Shown piece after piece: positions 34,892-45,930 of a stretch of 64,000 nt of DNA (position 1 is the first letter of the stretch; the number at the start of each line of letters is the position of its first letter). The notes beneath the pieces were generated by a model that saw only the letters and a program-made list of their open reading frames with translations, was not told the DNA's origin and made no database searches. The DNA is from Massospora cicadina (lineage: Eukaryota; Entomophthoromycota; Entomophthoromycetes; Entomophthorales; Entomophthoraceae). The stretch lies in the NCBI GenBank assembly GCA_022478985.1, contig JAKSZP010005654.1, forward strand, positions 1 through 64,000, read 5' to 3'. A program made the translations under genes and the position numbers.

Positions 34892-35506
34892 TTTTGGATT
34901 TTTTTGAAATTAAAGGTCAGGTAATTCAAAGGCTACATGATTATTAGTCATAGGTAGCACCAGTAGAATCTCCTAGGAGTCTCTTTCTCCCTAGGACAAT
35001 CTCTCAACAGAATCAGCATTGTTTAGGTAAATCTCTGTTCACATGAAAAGACAATAGTCTCTGTTTTATAATAGGCAAAAATCTCTATTCAATTAGGGAA
35101 AATTGAAGCTATCTTTATTAACTTAAACTCAGAAATATTTAAAGGTTTTGTGGAATTTAATGATTGAGTAGGATAGAGTTTGGTAGAAAATAGAGATAAA
35201 GTCAGGTAATGAGATTTCCTGATTGGTGCAGCGAAATGAAAAGATTTTGCCATACATGGTCTTTTGTAATTGAGGTGGCAGATTCAGGAGATCCCCAGAT
35301 GGTAAGATCTTTGTCAGATGAATTACATCCTTGTCAGATGAATTGGTGGATTCAGTAAGGATTTGGGATTTTAATCACTCAATTATGAGTTCATTGTCAT
35401 TTTCAATTCTCAAGATTTCAAAGCAGTAGAACTCCAGTGTTCAAATTTTGAATTATAATATGTGCAAATCTCACCCTCATCAATGTGATCTCCATTATTA
35501 CCAACA
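34892..35506 (-). repeat. 5' LTR of G1
   Basis: This 615 bp repeat corresponds to the interrupted LTR at 18315-19333 and provides the empty site for the LINE derivative found there. On the coding strand it starts TGTTGGTAATAATGG. It also shares its terminal bases with the LTR of G4. Confidence 0.85.
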
Positions 35507-35582
35507 TTCAGTATTTTAGTTTAGGAGAAATAATATTTTAATAGCTTTACAAAAATGAATAGGTTCTAATAGACACTTATTT

Positions 35583-37502
35583 TATTTAACCAAGGCAAGA
35601 TGAACAGGGGAGTGACATTACCAAAACAGAAACCCCAAAACTAAAAAACAAAATCCCATAAAACTTACTGCCCTAAAAAAGCAGTGGGAAACACAAAAGT
35701 AGCAAAAAAGAAAAAAAACCTACCAGGTGGCACAGCGGCGAGCCACTAATCCCACCATGGCGGAGGGGGATGGGGTATCAGGCGGGTCAAAATCATCATC
35801 CTTAGGATTAGCATTAGAAAAGTGGATCAATGCTGATAGTAAGGGGGTTGGGGCATCCGCAGGATGAGGGTCGAGGTGAGGTAGATAGCAGTTGAGTTTG
35901 ACAATTTGGGCTTGGATAAAGGACTCTATGAGTTCAGCAACATGGTGTTTGGCCAGGATGCAGGAGTTAGGAAGTTGGGCTAATTTCAAAATGTTTTCTC
36001 TGGTGACATGTGTGGGTGGGGAAAATTCTGCCAGAGTAACGACATGTTTGACAGCAGTGGTGGCAGTTTCATAGAGGCGTTGGATTTCCTCTTTTACAGT
36101 AGGAGGAAAATTGGAAGGGAACAAGGGGGTGCAGACCTTTTTTAAATTCATCAACGAATTTTCCCATGGCTTTGTGAAGATGTCAGGTTTTGGGTGAGCC
36201 ACCAAGCCTCAGCAAGCTGGTGGTCACTTTGGTATGGGATAGCATCAGGTTTGGGGAATATTGTTTGGGTGGGAATGGTGCATCAAAGTCTGAATTCCTA
36301 AAAGGTTCTAGATATATTTTGTTTAGCTAAGGTTAGACAATTTCACTAATTAAGTCACTTCATCCAATAAGTCCCAGGGATTTTGGTTGACTTGGATTGA
36401 TTTGGCGATAGGTGACTGTGATTGGGTAAGTTTTGAGGTGGAGGATTTTTTGGATTTAACATTGGTCCAAGCCTGCACCCAATTGGTTGGCATGGATGTG
36501 AATTGGCCAGCTTTGGTTTGAGGTGCTAGATTTTGCTTCTGATATGATTGCATGGCTTGTGGGGGTGGGGGCAGACAAAATTCCCACACAAACGCTGTTG
36601 GTGTGGCCTCATGGGTGGAGTTGGCCGTGTTCAAAGGGTATGAATTATATTGACATGCTTTTATCATATGGTCCAATTCATAGCAGAGGGGGCAAATTGT
36701 GCGACTGTTGTCAGTGTGGGCTCAAAAAAATGGTTGGGTGCAGATGGGACATAGGCACGCAGTGGGATGTGCTGGGCCATGTTTAGCTGGTGGGGGGTAA
36801 TGGTGGCCATTGCCCGATGTGCTGCTAGTTTCTCAACACCTTTTGGGACAATAAATTGGAGGATGGGGTCTGTGCCATAAGTGGACAGCCCAGACACAAC
36901 TCTTCATAGAGTGTTTAAGGGGGAAGGTGTGAGGGGAGGTTTGCAAAGGTCACCACAAGTGTGGTATCATTGGGGAGGCGTGTAATGGTGATGGTAAAGG
37001 GTGTGTTTTTATAAATTAAGGGCGTTGCTGCTGCAGCATCTACATCTCTTCAGTAGGGAATCCAATATAAAAGTAGCCCTTATAAAGGGTGAAAGTTAAT
37101 AAACCCTGCTGGTGTAAAGGTGGCCGCTGCTAGCTCAATTATCGCTTTGTCAGTGTACAGGAAGAGATTTCCATACTTGACATGGATGCAAAAGCAAATA
37201 AATGATTGGGGTAGGGCTAGGCGGTGGGAGCAGGTTGGGTGGACTCATGCAAGGTGCAGTGCTAGGTCCCTTGGAGGGACATAGCAGCTGGATGTATTTG
37301 GCAGACTGGATGAGCCAGTATGCATGCGTTTGCCTGCTGGGTGGTAAATTCTAGCAGGTGGAGCACCACTGCCCCATACTGGGGCAGCAGATAGTGGATC
37401 CAAGGACATAAATTTGAAAATTGGTGTGGCGAGGTGGTGGTGGAAAATCAACTTGTTTTTCAAAAATTGCTCAAAATTAATGTTGAATGGAAAGAAAAGT
37501 CC
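35583..37502 (-). mobile_element. Full-length ORF1-only LINE derivative, copy 2
   Basis: A 1920 bp element flanked by an exact 17 bp duplication TCTAATAGACACTTATT (35566-35582 and 37503-37519). Reading the minus strand, it begins in ACTTTTCTTTCC, encodes one gag-like protein and ends with CTCCCCTGTTCATCTTGCCT (35593-35612) and TTAAATAAA, the tail shared with the LINE at 38066-43245. No endonuclease or reverse transcriptase is encoded, although both ends are intact. It therefore moves, if at all, with enzymes supplied in trans. Confidence 0.88.
35720..37440 (-). pseudogene. ORF1 (gag-like) of copy 2, frameshifted
   Basis: On the minus strand the protein starts near 37420 with FMSLDPLSAAPVWGSGAPPA, continues to an RRM-like unit and PILQFIVPKGVEKLAAHRA, and reaches a canonical CCHC knuckle CPLCYELDHMIKAC at 36653-36694. 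Next is a Pro-rich linker and VNQNPWDLLDEV (36360-36400). It ends in helices and DPPDTPSPSAMVG at 35760. The knuckle lies in a different frame from the upstream piece. The same blocks in the same order occur in copies 1 and 3. The architecture (RRM-like, then CCHC) resembles the ORF1 of Tad1-like and plant LINEs, whose product binds the element RNA. Confidence 0.75.
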
Positions 37503-37735
37503 TCTAATAGACACTTATTGCCAAAACTAAACCTGATATTATTAAAAAATTCATAACTTTATAAATAGTTACTTTGTAGTGGACTATGAATTAAAAAGTT
37601 CCTCCATGCCAGATTTTAAATTTCTAATTTATGTAGTTTAAAAGAAATAATGCAAATTGGCTTTTAAGTATCTACAGATTATTGCAATTTTGTAGTTATA
37701 AATTAGAATTTACTAAACCCTTATTTACCTGAGAA

Positions 37736-37872
37736 GAGGAGTAGTAGCATAATGGGGTGTTTCCTGCTCTACTCTGGGTTGGGTTTTGATTTAAACAGGT
37801 TCAAAACAATCACAGGCTTGAAAGAACTTGGCGTGGTATATTTGTCCCAAGGTCAACCCACCTCATTTACTT
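37736..37872 (+). repeat. tRNA-derived SINE (SINE-2)
   Basis: A 137 bp repeat bounded by an exact 15 bp duplication TTATTTACCTGAGAA (37721-37735 and 37873-37887). The head has the A-box consensus TAGCATAATGG (37745-37755) and a decayed B-box region near 37785. The tail is GTCCCAAGGTCAACCCACCT (37844-37863), matching the LINE tail GTCCCTTGGTCAGCTTACCT (43211-43230) at 15 of 20 positions and again in CTCA.TTA beyond it. Confidence 0.85.
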
Positions 37873-38149
37873 TTATTTACCTGAGAACAAAACTTAAGAG
37901 GCATATGCATAAGAAATTCCAATTTTTAGTTATTTTTATTTGAGAGAAATATAATTAATAAGATTCTAAATATAAATCTAAATCTTTTTTTAATTCTTGT
38001 AGTTAAAATAAAGTTTTTTTTAAAAAATCCCTTACTTACTTAATAATCTTACACCCAAGCTTCATGCATGAGCTCTTCTTTCCCATTTTGATAACATTAG
38101 CTAATATGATTCAATTCAAACAGCAAAATTTGATAATTACATAGGAGAG

Positions 38150-39402
38150 ATGGGCGATAACAACAAATTAAAATTAGATTGGGCAAAATTTGTATCAGGC
38201 AATGTGCAAAACGGTGTGACAAAGGGCAAGAAACGCCCTGAGGACCAGGAACCAATGAAGCTAAGAAACCACAAACTTAGACACCATCTGGGTTTGTGGA
38301 GTTCATCACTAAACAAAACTTATACTTGGAAATCCAAAAGGCCCAACCCCTGTCAAAGGTAGAGCATGGGCTCTGACTCTTCCTATGGGTTGATTCTCCA
38401 ACTCTTTGGGAGAAAGTGGGTGAGGCACAGGCCTCCCTTTTTCCCCATGCGGTGTGCATTACCACCCATACTATCCACCATGGATGAATTGATATGGGCT
38501 TCAAAACCAAAGAAGATGCAGATGCTGCTGCAAAAGTCTGCATAAAAATCGCCCTCCCCAAGGGCAAACAAATTGTGTGCACTGAATGCACCAAATGGAA
38601 AAAAGTGAACACTTTGTTCATCTATTTCAACTTGCTATCCACCAACCTTCCCCACAATTTAATTGAGGAAGAGCTCCAAGCTGGACTTTCCTGCTAAGGA
38701 GAAATTAAACAATTTGAACTACAGCAGTTTCACCTGATGCTGAACCTGTGCACAGATAAGGCAATATCCGTGATCAACCCACTCCCCAAAGTGGCTGAGG
38801 ACCTCACAAAAATCCTACGCACAGCAGTGGTTCACCTTCTGGATGGGGGAGTGTCAAGGGTATTCCATCTCACACTGGAAAGTGCACCGCCTATCTGCAA
38901 CCATTGCAGTTCATTGGGGTACAAGGTACACGCATGCCCTGTGAAGGAGGGCATACTGGCCCCATACTTCTGTGACAACACCATGGACAAAGATAGTGAA
39001 GACTTCACCAAAATAGTTGACACAAACCACGCCTTCCTCTGGGGAGAGGATGGGTAATACATTATCATAGACCCAGTATCACCCAAAGTATGCAAAATGG
39101 TACAGAAGGCCTGCAAGCGGGCAGTGACCAAAACTGTATCACTCGTGGCCTCCTACATCACCCCCAGCCAAATTAAGGAGGACGTAGAGAAATTAAACCA
39201 AGCAAAGCAATCAGAGCAGAATACCCATGTTGAAAATTTTCTCAACAATTTGTCTGAATTACCACATGGCATCAATCAAGAAAATTTAGCCAGACAATTC
39301 AGCTCCACTATTGGCAAATATGTGGGACCCACATCTACAAATTCAAACCCTGCAACCACAGAAAATAATCAGCGCACTGCACGAAACCACCATGAGTCAT
39401 AA
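38150..39402 (+). pseudogene. LINE ORF1 (RNA-binding gag-like protein)
   Basis: The frame begins MGDNNKLKLDWAKFVSGNVQ at 38150, 84 bases into the element. Pieces at 38150-38362, 38494-38697, 38737-39057 and 39097-39402 follow in shifting frames. The second has an RRM/DUF4283-like unit (TLFIYFNLLSTNLPHNLIEE). The third has the knuckle CNHCSSLGYKVHAC at 38896-38937, where the zinc-ligand His is Tyr. ORF1 binds the element RNA and chaperones target-primed reverse transcription. The start is supported by its position near the 5' end of the element and the charged N-terminus. Confidence 0.8.
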
Positions 39403-39429
39403 GCAGGAGAGACTGACTCAAACCCTATC

Positions 39430-42400
39430 AATGGCAAGACCACATGAAATTGGCACAGGGTAAGGGATTGGATGATAACACAGATTGGACAGGCCCAATG
39501 ACATGGAGCATGCTCCTGAAATTTTGTGCTGGTATAGGGCCAGATGACCCTCCCAACCGCTCCTGAGGCGCCGCATGCACCTCAGTGTCAATAGGGATGC
39601 TAAAAATCACAGGAGCCAGGGCTCAATTGTCCCAAGCCAAAAAGCTGGACTTCCTGCAAAATCCTCTGTAGATATCTTGGCCATCCAAGGAATCCACTGT
39701 CTACAGGGGGAAGAGGGATTCTGGTCATCCAGGGTCTATCATCCCTATTGGCATGGACCTCTTACTGTGGGGTGGTCCTCCACAATCTAAAACTAAATAT
39801 CACTAACTTCTCTTCATATCTGCATGGCTGCATCCTGGTAGCAATAATTGCATTCCAAGAGGCACAATCTTGATAGCATGCATCTATGCACCATGCACCG
39901 CAGCTGAGAGAAACAATTTCTCAAAACCATTCCAACACTCACCCTCCCACCAGATACCATCCTGTTGGGCGACTTCAACTGCTGGTCTAACCTCAACGTG
40001 AACTGATAGCCTAGCCCCTGGGAATACCCCCCAGGGCATATCAAATTCTGTGCAATGAAGGCATCCCTTGGCCTACACAACATCCTCCCCCCAGGTCACC
40101 ACTCCTCCCTAACATAACCCACCCCAACATATGCGAGGGAACGCTCATCTCAATGAGCTGCATCAGCATTATCCTCACCTTGAAAATCTACCACTTGAAC
40201 ATCTCCAACTTCTTAACAAAAAAGATCAACTTCTCTGACCACCAACTCATTTCAGTGCAGCTTTTGCCAACCCAAAATCCCACACAGGCGTTGACCTGGA
40301 GTAAGTTACACCTGGAAAAAATAAAATTGCCTGAGTATCTGACTGGGTCGAATATGAAGCCATGAATCCAAAATTTGTAACTCCATTAATATCAGACCCA
40401 TTGAAACCTGGGCAAATTTCAAAGTTGAACTAATAAATAAAACTCACCATTTCACCTCATGTAAGTACACCGCTGACACAGCCACAATCAGGCGCACCTT
40501 GGCAGAACTGGACCACCTTGAGCTCAACATCCTGAAGTCCAGCTACAGCCCCAACTGGGGGCATAAATGGGCTGAAATATCCACCCACCTAAACGCCCTC
40601 ATCTTCAAACACCAGCACAGAAGCAAAGTTTTGAGTAAAGACAAGTTCATAAAAGAAGGCAAAACCTGCTTGACATAATTCTCCCACCAATTTCGCTCAT
40701 GCGGCAATCAGCCCATGTGCACACAGGTCCACAAAGATGATAGCACCATGGCAACTGACCCAGTGGAGGTAAAGGCGGAAGTACACCACTACTACACCAA
40801 ACTATATTGTGACACTCCAGTTGACCCTTAAAAAATGTAAGATTTTATACACACCACCAGAATACAAAGCACCCCGCCAGACTATAACCTCCTAAACCTA
40901 ATCACATAGGAGGAGCTCTGGGACACAGACCATGGCGCACCATGTAGGAAATGCCCAGGGCTTGATGAAAACCCTATAAATTCTACAAAAAATACTTTGA
41001 GCAAATTGCCCCCTCCTCTTGGTATCAATGAACCAGTGCCTGCTGGAGAAACGCCTCCTACCTGGCGGCCAGGGCTCCTATGTCATAACCATGTTTAAAA
41101 AGGGTGACAAATGGACCTGGCCAACTGGTGTCCAATTGCACTCTCTAACACTGATACAAAACTATTAACAAAAATTTTAGCCAACAGATTAGGCACAATA
41201 GCCTCCAAAGTCTATCGCCCAATAAGTTTGGGTTCATACCAGGGCGTTCAATCTGGACCAATATTCACTCTGTCACCAACATATGCCAGTCCAAAGAAAC
41301 TGGATCCCTGGTATTCCTAGACCAAAAAAGGCATATAATCAAGTTGGTTGGCTGTACCTGAAGGAATGCCTAAGCGCTTTCAAACTCCCACCAAGATTCA
41401 TAAATTGGGTGATGCTCCTTACAGAATCCGCATCCATGGCTATATGCAGCCTTGGTTTTCTAACCAACAAGATCACACCACACAGAGGGCTCAAACAAGG
41501 GGACCCCCTCAGCCCACTGCTGTATAACTTCAGTATAGATCCGCTCCTTTGCGCCACTGACTCACGCCTCATGGTCATAACTGCACAAGGCCAACCAACA
41601 GTCAAAATACTAGCCTTTGCAGATGACTGCATGATAGGTATAGCTAACAACAATGATGCCCAACAGTTGGAACGCACCCTGGAGGAATATTCCATTTTAA
41701 GCAATGCATCGCTCAACAAAAAGAAAATGGAAATAATCCTCCTAGGCAAGTACACTAACAACTGGGCCACAACACCCAAACCCCACAGCTCCCCATAAAG
41801 GAACAACCCACTCATTCTACCCTTTGGATCATCTCCTTCAATCAACCTAGTCTGCCACCTTGGGATATGGCTGGAAACAGAGGGTTATGTCAATGACACA
41901 ATTGAGAATAACCTACTACAGCAGAGTTCCAACCATGTCACCTCCCTTAAAGGAAGATTCCAAGGACTAATAGGACAAGTAACAGTCACCAACTCACTCA
42001 TCCTCTCGATGCTGTGGTTCCCCACCCACACAATCTCCTTATCACTTACATTCATATCCTTAGTCCATGCACTTATTCAGGGATGGCTGTGGCCTGGGTC
42101 CCAGCCACCTGTATGGGTGGAAACACTCTTTGGCCCATGCCAACTGCATATTGGGCACCTGGATAGAGGAAGTACTAGCCCCTGACCTCCCACAATAACA
42201 CTGATATAGAGCGGCAAGGGCCAACTTTGCGCAGGCACTCAAATTATCCACCCCACACAACCCATCCAGCCTACTCACATACCTTGCAAACTGCACCAAT
42301 GCAGTGGGCCCACATGGAACCCCCCTCACTTTAAACACCTTCTCTGCACCATTTGGCACATAGAGTGGACTGTCACTATCACAGGCACTATTCAGGGAAG

Positions 42401-42760
42401 GGGAAGGCCCAGAGCTCATTTCACGCTAAGGAAACCAGATGACCACCCCCATAGGGACATACATGGCATGGCCCCATTCATTACAAGAATCAACTACCTG
42501 GATGCATTAGACATCCTTATGAACTCACAACATAGAAGGCAATTTGGAGGCTAACACGGCATCCATTTCTCCAGCCAAGGGTAAGAGCTAACACCTGGTG
42601 CTGCCTCAGAAGAACCTACAGGACAGAAGACTGCTTCAACTCTCTTCATGCAATATATGCAGTGTGTGGAGGGGATGACACCCTACACCACCACCTCAAA
42701 GCATGCCCCCCATTTAGAGCTATATGGCAGGAAGTTGCGCATCTGTTAAGAACCCACATT
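39430..42760 (+). pseudogene. LINE ORF2 (AP endonuclease, reverse transcriptase, zinc finger)
   Basis: Endonuclease blocks in order: SVDILAIQGIH (39663-39700; the usual QETH Glu is Gly), LLGDFNCW (39962-39985) and NFSDHQLIS (about 40228-40250). Reverse transcriptase blocks: NWCPIALSNTDTKLLTKILA (from 41118), HRGLKQGDPLSPLLYN (about 41480-41528) and the catalytic FADD at 41616-41627, which is intact. A post-RT zinc finger near 42656-42725 reads YAVCGGDDTLHHHLKAC with the first Cys changed to Tyr. The protein nicks the target and copies the RNA from the nick. At least a dozen stops or frame changes are visible. No RNase H domain was recognised. Confidence 0.85.
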
Positions 42761-43533
42761 AATCCAGGAGCTATCAATCTCCAGAAGCCTCCTCAAACTC
42801 CAACTTGAATCCACAATACCTCCCACACTTCACTCTCTGATAGTTGCCATTGCGCTGAGAAAGTCCATACCATAGCACTGGATGTGTTCAAGGAAACTAT
42901 GCCAACCATCTGTGGGACAATCAGCAGATTTCACCTACACTTACTGGAACACTTAAGCCTGGCTATATGGATACATTAGGCCAAAGAAACAACAACATGT
43001 TGAATAATGGTTCCCAGTCTGATTTCTGCATCTGGACCCCTTCCTTCATACCTGCTCCATAATAGGGGAAACCCCCTTAGAGTAGGGTATCCAACCCCCA
43101 TATACCTGGTGGTACCAGCTGGCAACAGGGGTAGCTCATCTACTATGGGGTGCCTAAATCTCACTATACTTCACCTCCCCCTTATCCCATTACATAGATT
43201 GGCATTGTCCGTCCCTTGGTCAGCTTACCTCAGTTAAACAAAAAATACACTCAAGCTGCATACCTGCACCAAATTGCATGAACACATTTTTTTGTTTTTA
43301 GAATAATTTTTTGCACAATTTTAGAATTAAACTATTTTTGTAATTAAAATCTATTGAGGTAAAATTAGCAGATTTTCACATATCTAACTAATAACAAAAA
43401 CCAACGGTTTTCTAATAGAACTAAAAATTTTAACAGAACTTTTGTACCAAGTTTTAAATTTCTAGCTTTTGTGGTATAAGAGAACCCTTGATTAATAGTG
43501 TCTTTTATGTATCACAGATAATATAGATATAGA

Positions 43534-45448
43534 GTTTTCTTCCCGCTCAAACTCACTTTTGAGCAAATTTATAAAAAACAAAAGTTTAATTTACAACCAC
43601 CATCTGCCCATGTCCATTTTCCAGTTAATGTCCTCAGATCCACCGCCTGCTGCTCCAGCGTGGGGCAGCAATGCTCCACCTCCCAGCATTTTCTGCCCTG
43701 CAGGAAAACAAATTTGGATGGGCTCAAACAATCCTCCAAACTCTACTGGCCATTTTATCCCCCCATGGGACTTAATGCTACATCTGGTGCGCATCCACCC
43801 CTCTCACCCCCATCCTCTTGCCCTACCCAGAGCCAACATCTGATTTTGCCTCCATGTTGAATATGGGCATTTATTCCCACATGCCAACAAGGCAATAATC
43901 AAAGTGGCCACTGCTGCATTTTCACCAGCTGGTTTCATTGATTTCTGCCCTTTTAAGGGCTATTTTGATATTGGCTTCCAAATAGAGGAGGGTGCTGCAG
44001 CAGCGGCCTCCACCCCCCTAATATACAAAAACACCCCCATTCCTACCACCCAAACTCGCCTTCCAACAGACACCACAATGGTGGTGTTATTTGTGAATCT
44101 TCCCTCCCACCTCCCACCCCAAATTTTATATGAACAGTTTGTGGTAGGGCTTATAGCTTATAGGACACAACCCAACCTTGTCTTCACTGTTCCTTCTGGT
44201 GCAGAGTGCCTTGCTGCACCTCATGCCACTGCCACCATAATCCCTCACCACCCTGCCATTGCTCAACAAATTCCCCCCATGCTCATATTGCAGCAGCGCC
44301 TGAGCACTTTTTTAGGCTCAGGTGGACAATGGTCACCGAATTTGTCCCCTCTGTTTAGGACTTGACCATTCCAAAAAATCCTGCCCCTGAGCCACTTCCT
44401 CTGATGTGGGTCTGGAGCCACATTCAGTGGGTCCCAAATGGGGCATTTTGATGCCCCCTCCCACCCAACATTCTAATTCAATGGGCCAGAGTGAAAAATC
44501 AGCCCCTACCAATTTGACTACCTATATTCACCCACCCAAATCTGCCCCCACCAATCAGAGTCAGGCTTGGACCACCATTCACTCCCAAGTTGCCCAGTTG
44601 ACTCTTACCCACCCCAATTCTTCATCTGCTATTTTTGTGAACCAAAATCCATGGGACCTACTGGCCAAAATTGATAAATCAGGTAAAGTTATCATGAGTG
44701 AACAAACTGGTCAACCTCTTGGCCAGTTTGATTATGGTCAGGCTGAATTTTTCCTTCCTGATTTTGATGATAAACCACCTCCCAAATATTTTACTCTGCT
44801 ACCCAATGCTGCCCCCTACCAAAGTGACTATCAGCTCACCTTAACTGCGGTGGCCTCTCCCCGTTGCCCAAACCTATGCAAAGCAGTGGCCAAATCAGTG
44901 GCTAAACTCTATGAAGGGCTGCTCACACTCTACTTCCCCCTGATTTCCCTGAATCTCCCTGCAGCGGCATCTCAAAGTTATTTGACAATGCCAAAGCTGC
45001 TATCATGTATATTACTAAACTAGCAGAAATTAAATTATCTGCTAAATTCACCCACAAGAGTATCACTGATTTTGTTAAACTCCTCGAAGCCTGCATTCAA
45101 GCTGAATTTCATATTGTGGAATTTGTTGAAGCAATATACCATGCTCAGCTTGATGAAGAGGTTGAGAACTCATACTACAATATCTTTCACTCCCACTACA
45201 TGGATGCCCCAATGCCCTGGCTCTCCGCTTGGGTCTGTTTTTTCAACCAAAATGACATGGTCACAGCGGATTTGTCTGAGGACAAACCACCTGACCCCCC
45301 CTCACCCTCATCCATGGTGGGTTAGTGGTTTCCGCTACCCAACTGGTTTGCAGTTTAATTTTATCTTTCCGTTTGTTTTTGATCGGGTTTTAATTTTTGT
45401 GATTTTGGTAATGTCTGTCCCCTGGTTGGCGTACCTCGAATAAATATA
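43534..45448 (+). mobile_element. Full-length ORF1-only LINE derivative, copy 3
   Basis: A 1915 bp element with an exact 18 bp duplication AGATAATATAGATATAGA (43516-43533 and 45449-45466). Its length and both ends match copy 2 on the opposite strand. It begins TTTTCTTCCCGC and ends GTCCCCTGGTTGGCGTACCT (45417-45436) plus GAATAAATATA. It contains a single gag-like coding region and nothing else. Two independent full-length copies with separate duplications show that the ~1.9 kb form is a mobile unit and not a deletion of one locus. Confidence 0.9.
43600..45325 (+). pseudogene. ORF1 (gag-like) of copy 3
   Basis: Order of blocks: MSIFQLMSSDPPPAAPAWGS (43610); an acid-poor N-terminal part; an RRM-like unit TTMVVLFVNLPSHLPPQIL (about 44070-44126); VFTVPSGAECLAAPHATATI; a canonical CCHC knuckle CPLCLGLDHSKKSC at 44343-44384 followed at once by TGA (44388-44390); then a long open part 44406-45023 with PKWGILMPPPTQHS and FVNQNPWDLLAK; and a C-terminal part 45005-45325 ending DPPSPSSMVG. 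This is the best preserved ORF1 of the three copies, with about three breaks over roughly 570 codons. Confidence 0.78.
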
Positions 45449-45589
45449 AGATAATATAGATATAGATTATAGATAAATGTAGTCTAATATAAGAATGAAA
45501 ACTAAAACGATTTGATCTGTAGCCTACAGAATTTGGTGAAAAGCGGTAACATTTATGGTGCAGCTAATATTTGATTGGTGGGGCGTTGT

Positions 45590-45680
45590 AGCTGATAGTA
45601 TTAGGTTTAATGAGGTTGAAACTTATGCAGATTTCGGAAGTGGCATCGGTGTGTATATACCATTCAACTCGAATCAAATA
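45590..45680 (-). repeat. Possible decayed tRNA-derived SINE head
   Basis: On the minus strand an A-box-like GAATGGTATATAC and a B-box-like AAGTTTCAACCTC are spaced as in the better copy at 45815-45930, and the text between them is similar. The tail is poorly matched and no duplication was found. Confidence 0.35.
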
Positions 45681-45814
45681 CATTTAAGGTATAAATAACT
45701 ATCCATATAACTTGTACTGAATCGGATCAAACCAATCAGAATGGGTTAATTGATTTGCAGTCACATCATTATTGATGAATACATACAAATTCTAAATTAG
45801 GTTTCATATAAATT

Positions 45815-45930
45815 ATTCAAGGTGGCTCAAGTTTGGGATAAATATAGAGTCAAGGAAATATGCAGGATTCGAACTTATGTGAATATGGGTAGTGGTGGTG
45901 GCAAGTTTATACCATTGGGCTAACAAGCCC
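45815..45930 (-). repeat. tRNA-derived SINE (SINE-3)
   Basis: On the minus strand the head has an A-box TAGCCCAATGG (45912-45922) and a B-box GTTCGAATCC core (45865-45874), the clearest pol III promoter pair in the window. The tail ATCCCAAACTTGAGCCACCT (45820-45839), then TGAATAAT, is the SINE-1/LINE tail. Flanks TAGGTTTCATATAAATT (45798-45814) and TAGATTTCCATTATAAAATT (45931-45950) look like a target duplication with small indels. A functional tRNA gene is unlikely because the acceptor stem does not close. Confidence 0.75.

Larger units (their letters stand above)
18315..35506 (-). mobile_element. Nested Ty3/gypsy element G1 (host element of the nest)
   Basis: One minus-strand LTR retrotransposon spans this interval once later insertions are subtracted. 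Its 5' LTR is at 34892-35506, a primer-binding site TGGTGCTTTCTGCCAGG at 34874-34890, gag at 32335-34873, a small protease segment at 29808-30059, pol at 19334-22281 and the 3' LTR at 18315-19333. Insertions into it are N1 (30060-32329), G2 (22282-29802) and a LINE derivative (18541-18922). Subtracting N1 and one ATAAC copy, and G2 and one TAGTA copy, leaves a polyprotein colinear with the uninterrupted relative at 51594-58563. All frames are broken. The flanks do not show a matching 5 bp duplication (TAGGG on the left, TTCAG on the right), so one end may have changed. Confidence 0.85.
38066..43245 (+). mobile_element. Full-length Tad1-like LINE (decayed)
   Basis: A 5180 bp non-LTR retrotransposon with an apparent 16 bp target duplication carrying two mismatches (TACACCCAAGCTTCAT 38050-38065; TACACTCAAGCTGCAT 43246-43261). 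It encodes an ORF1 with a zinc knuckle and an ORF2 with AP endonuclease, reverse transcriptase and a C-terminal zinc finger, the layout of the Tad1-like fungal LINEs. The 3' end is GTCCCTTGGTCAGCTTACCT plus an A-rich tail. Both ORFs carry stops and frameshifts, so the copy is inactive. Confidence 0.88.

Noticed and set aside
41339..41845. 168 aa minus-strand frame
   Set aside because: It is antisense to the LINE reverse transcriptase core, whose plus-strand motifs are unmistakable.
45865..45930. Functional tRNA gene on the minus strand
   Set aside because: A- and B-boxes are good, but the ends do not pair as an acceptor stem, and the sequence continues into the SINE tail with a flanking duplication.
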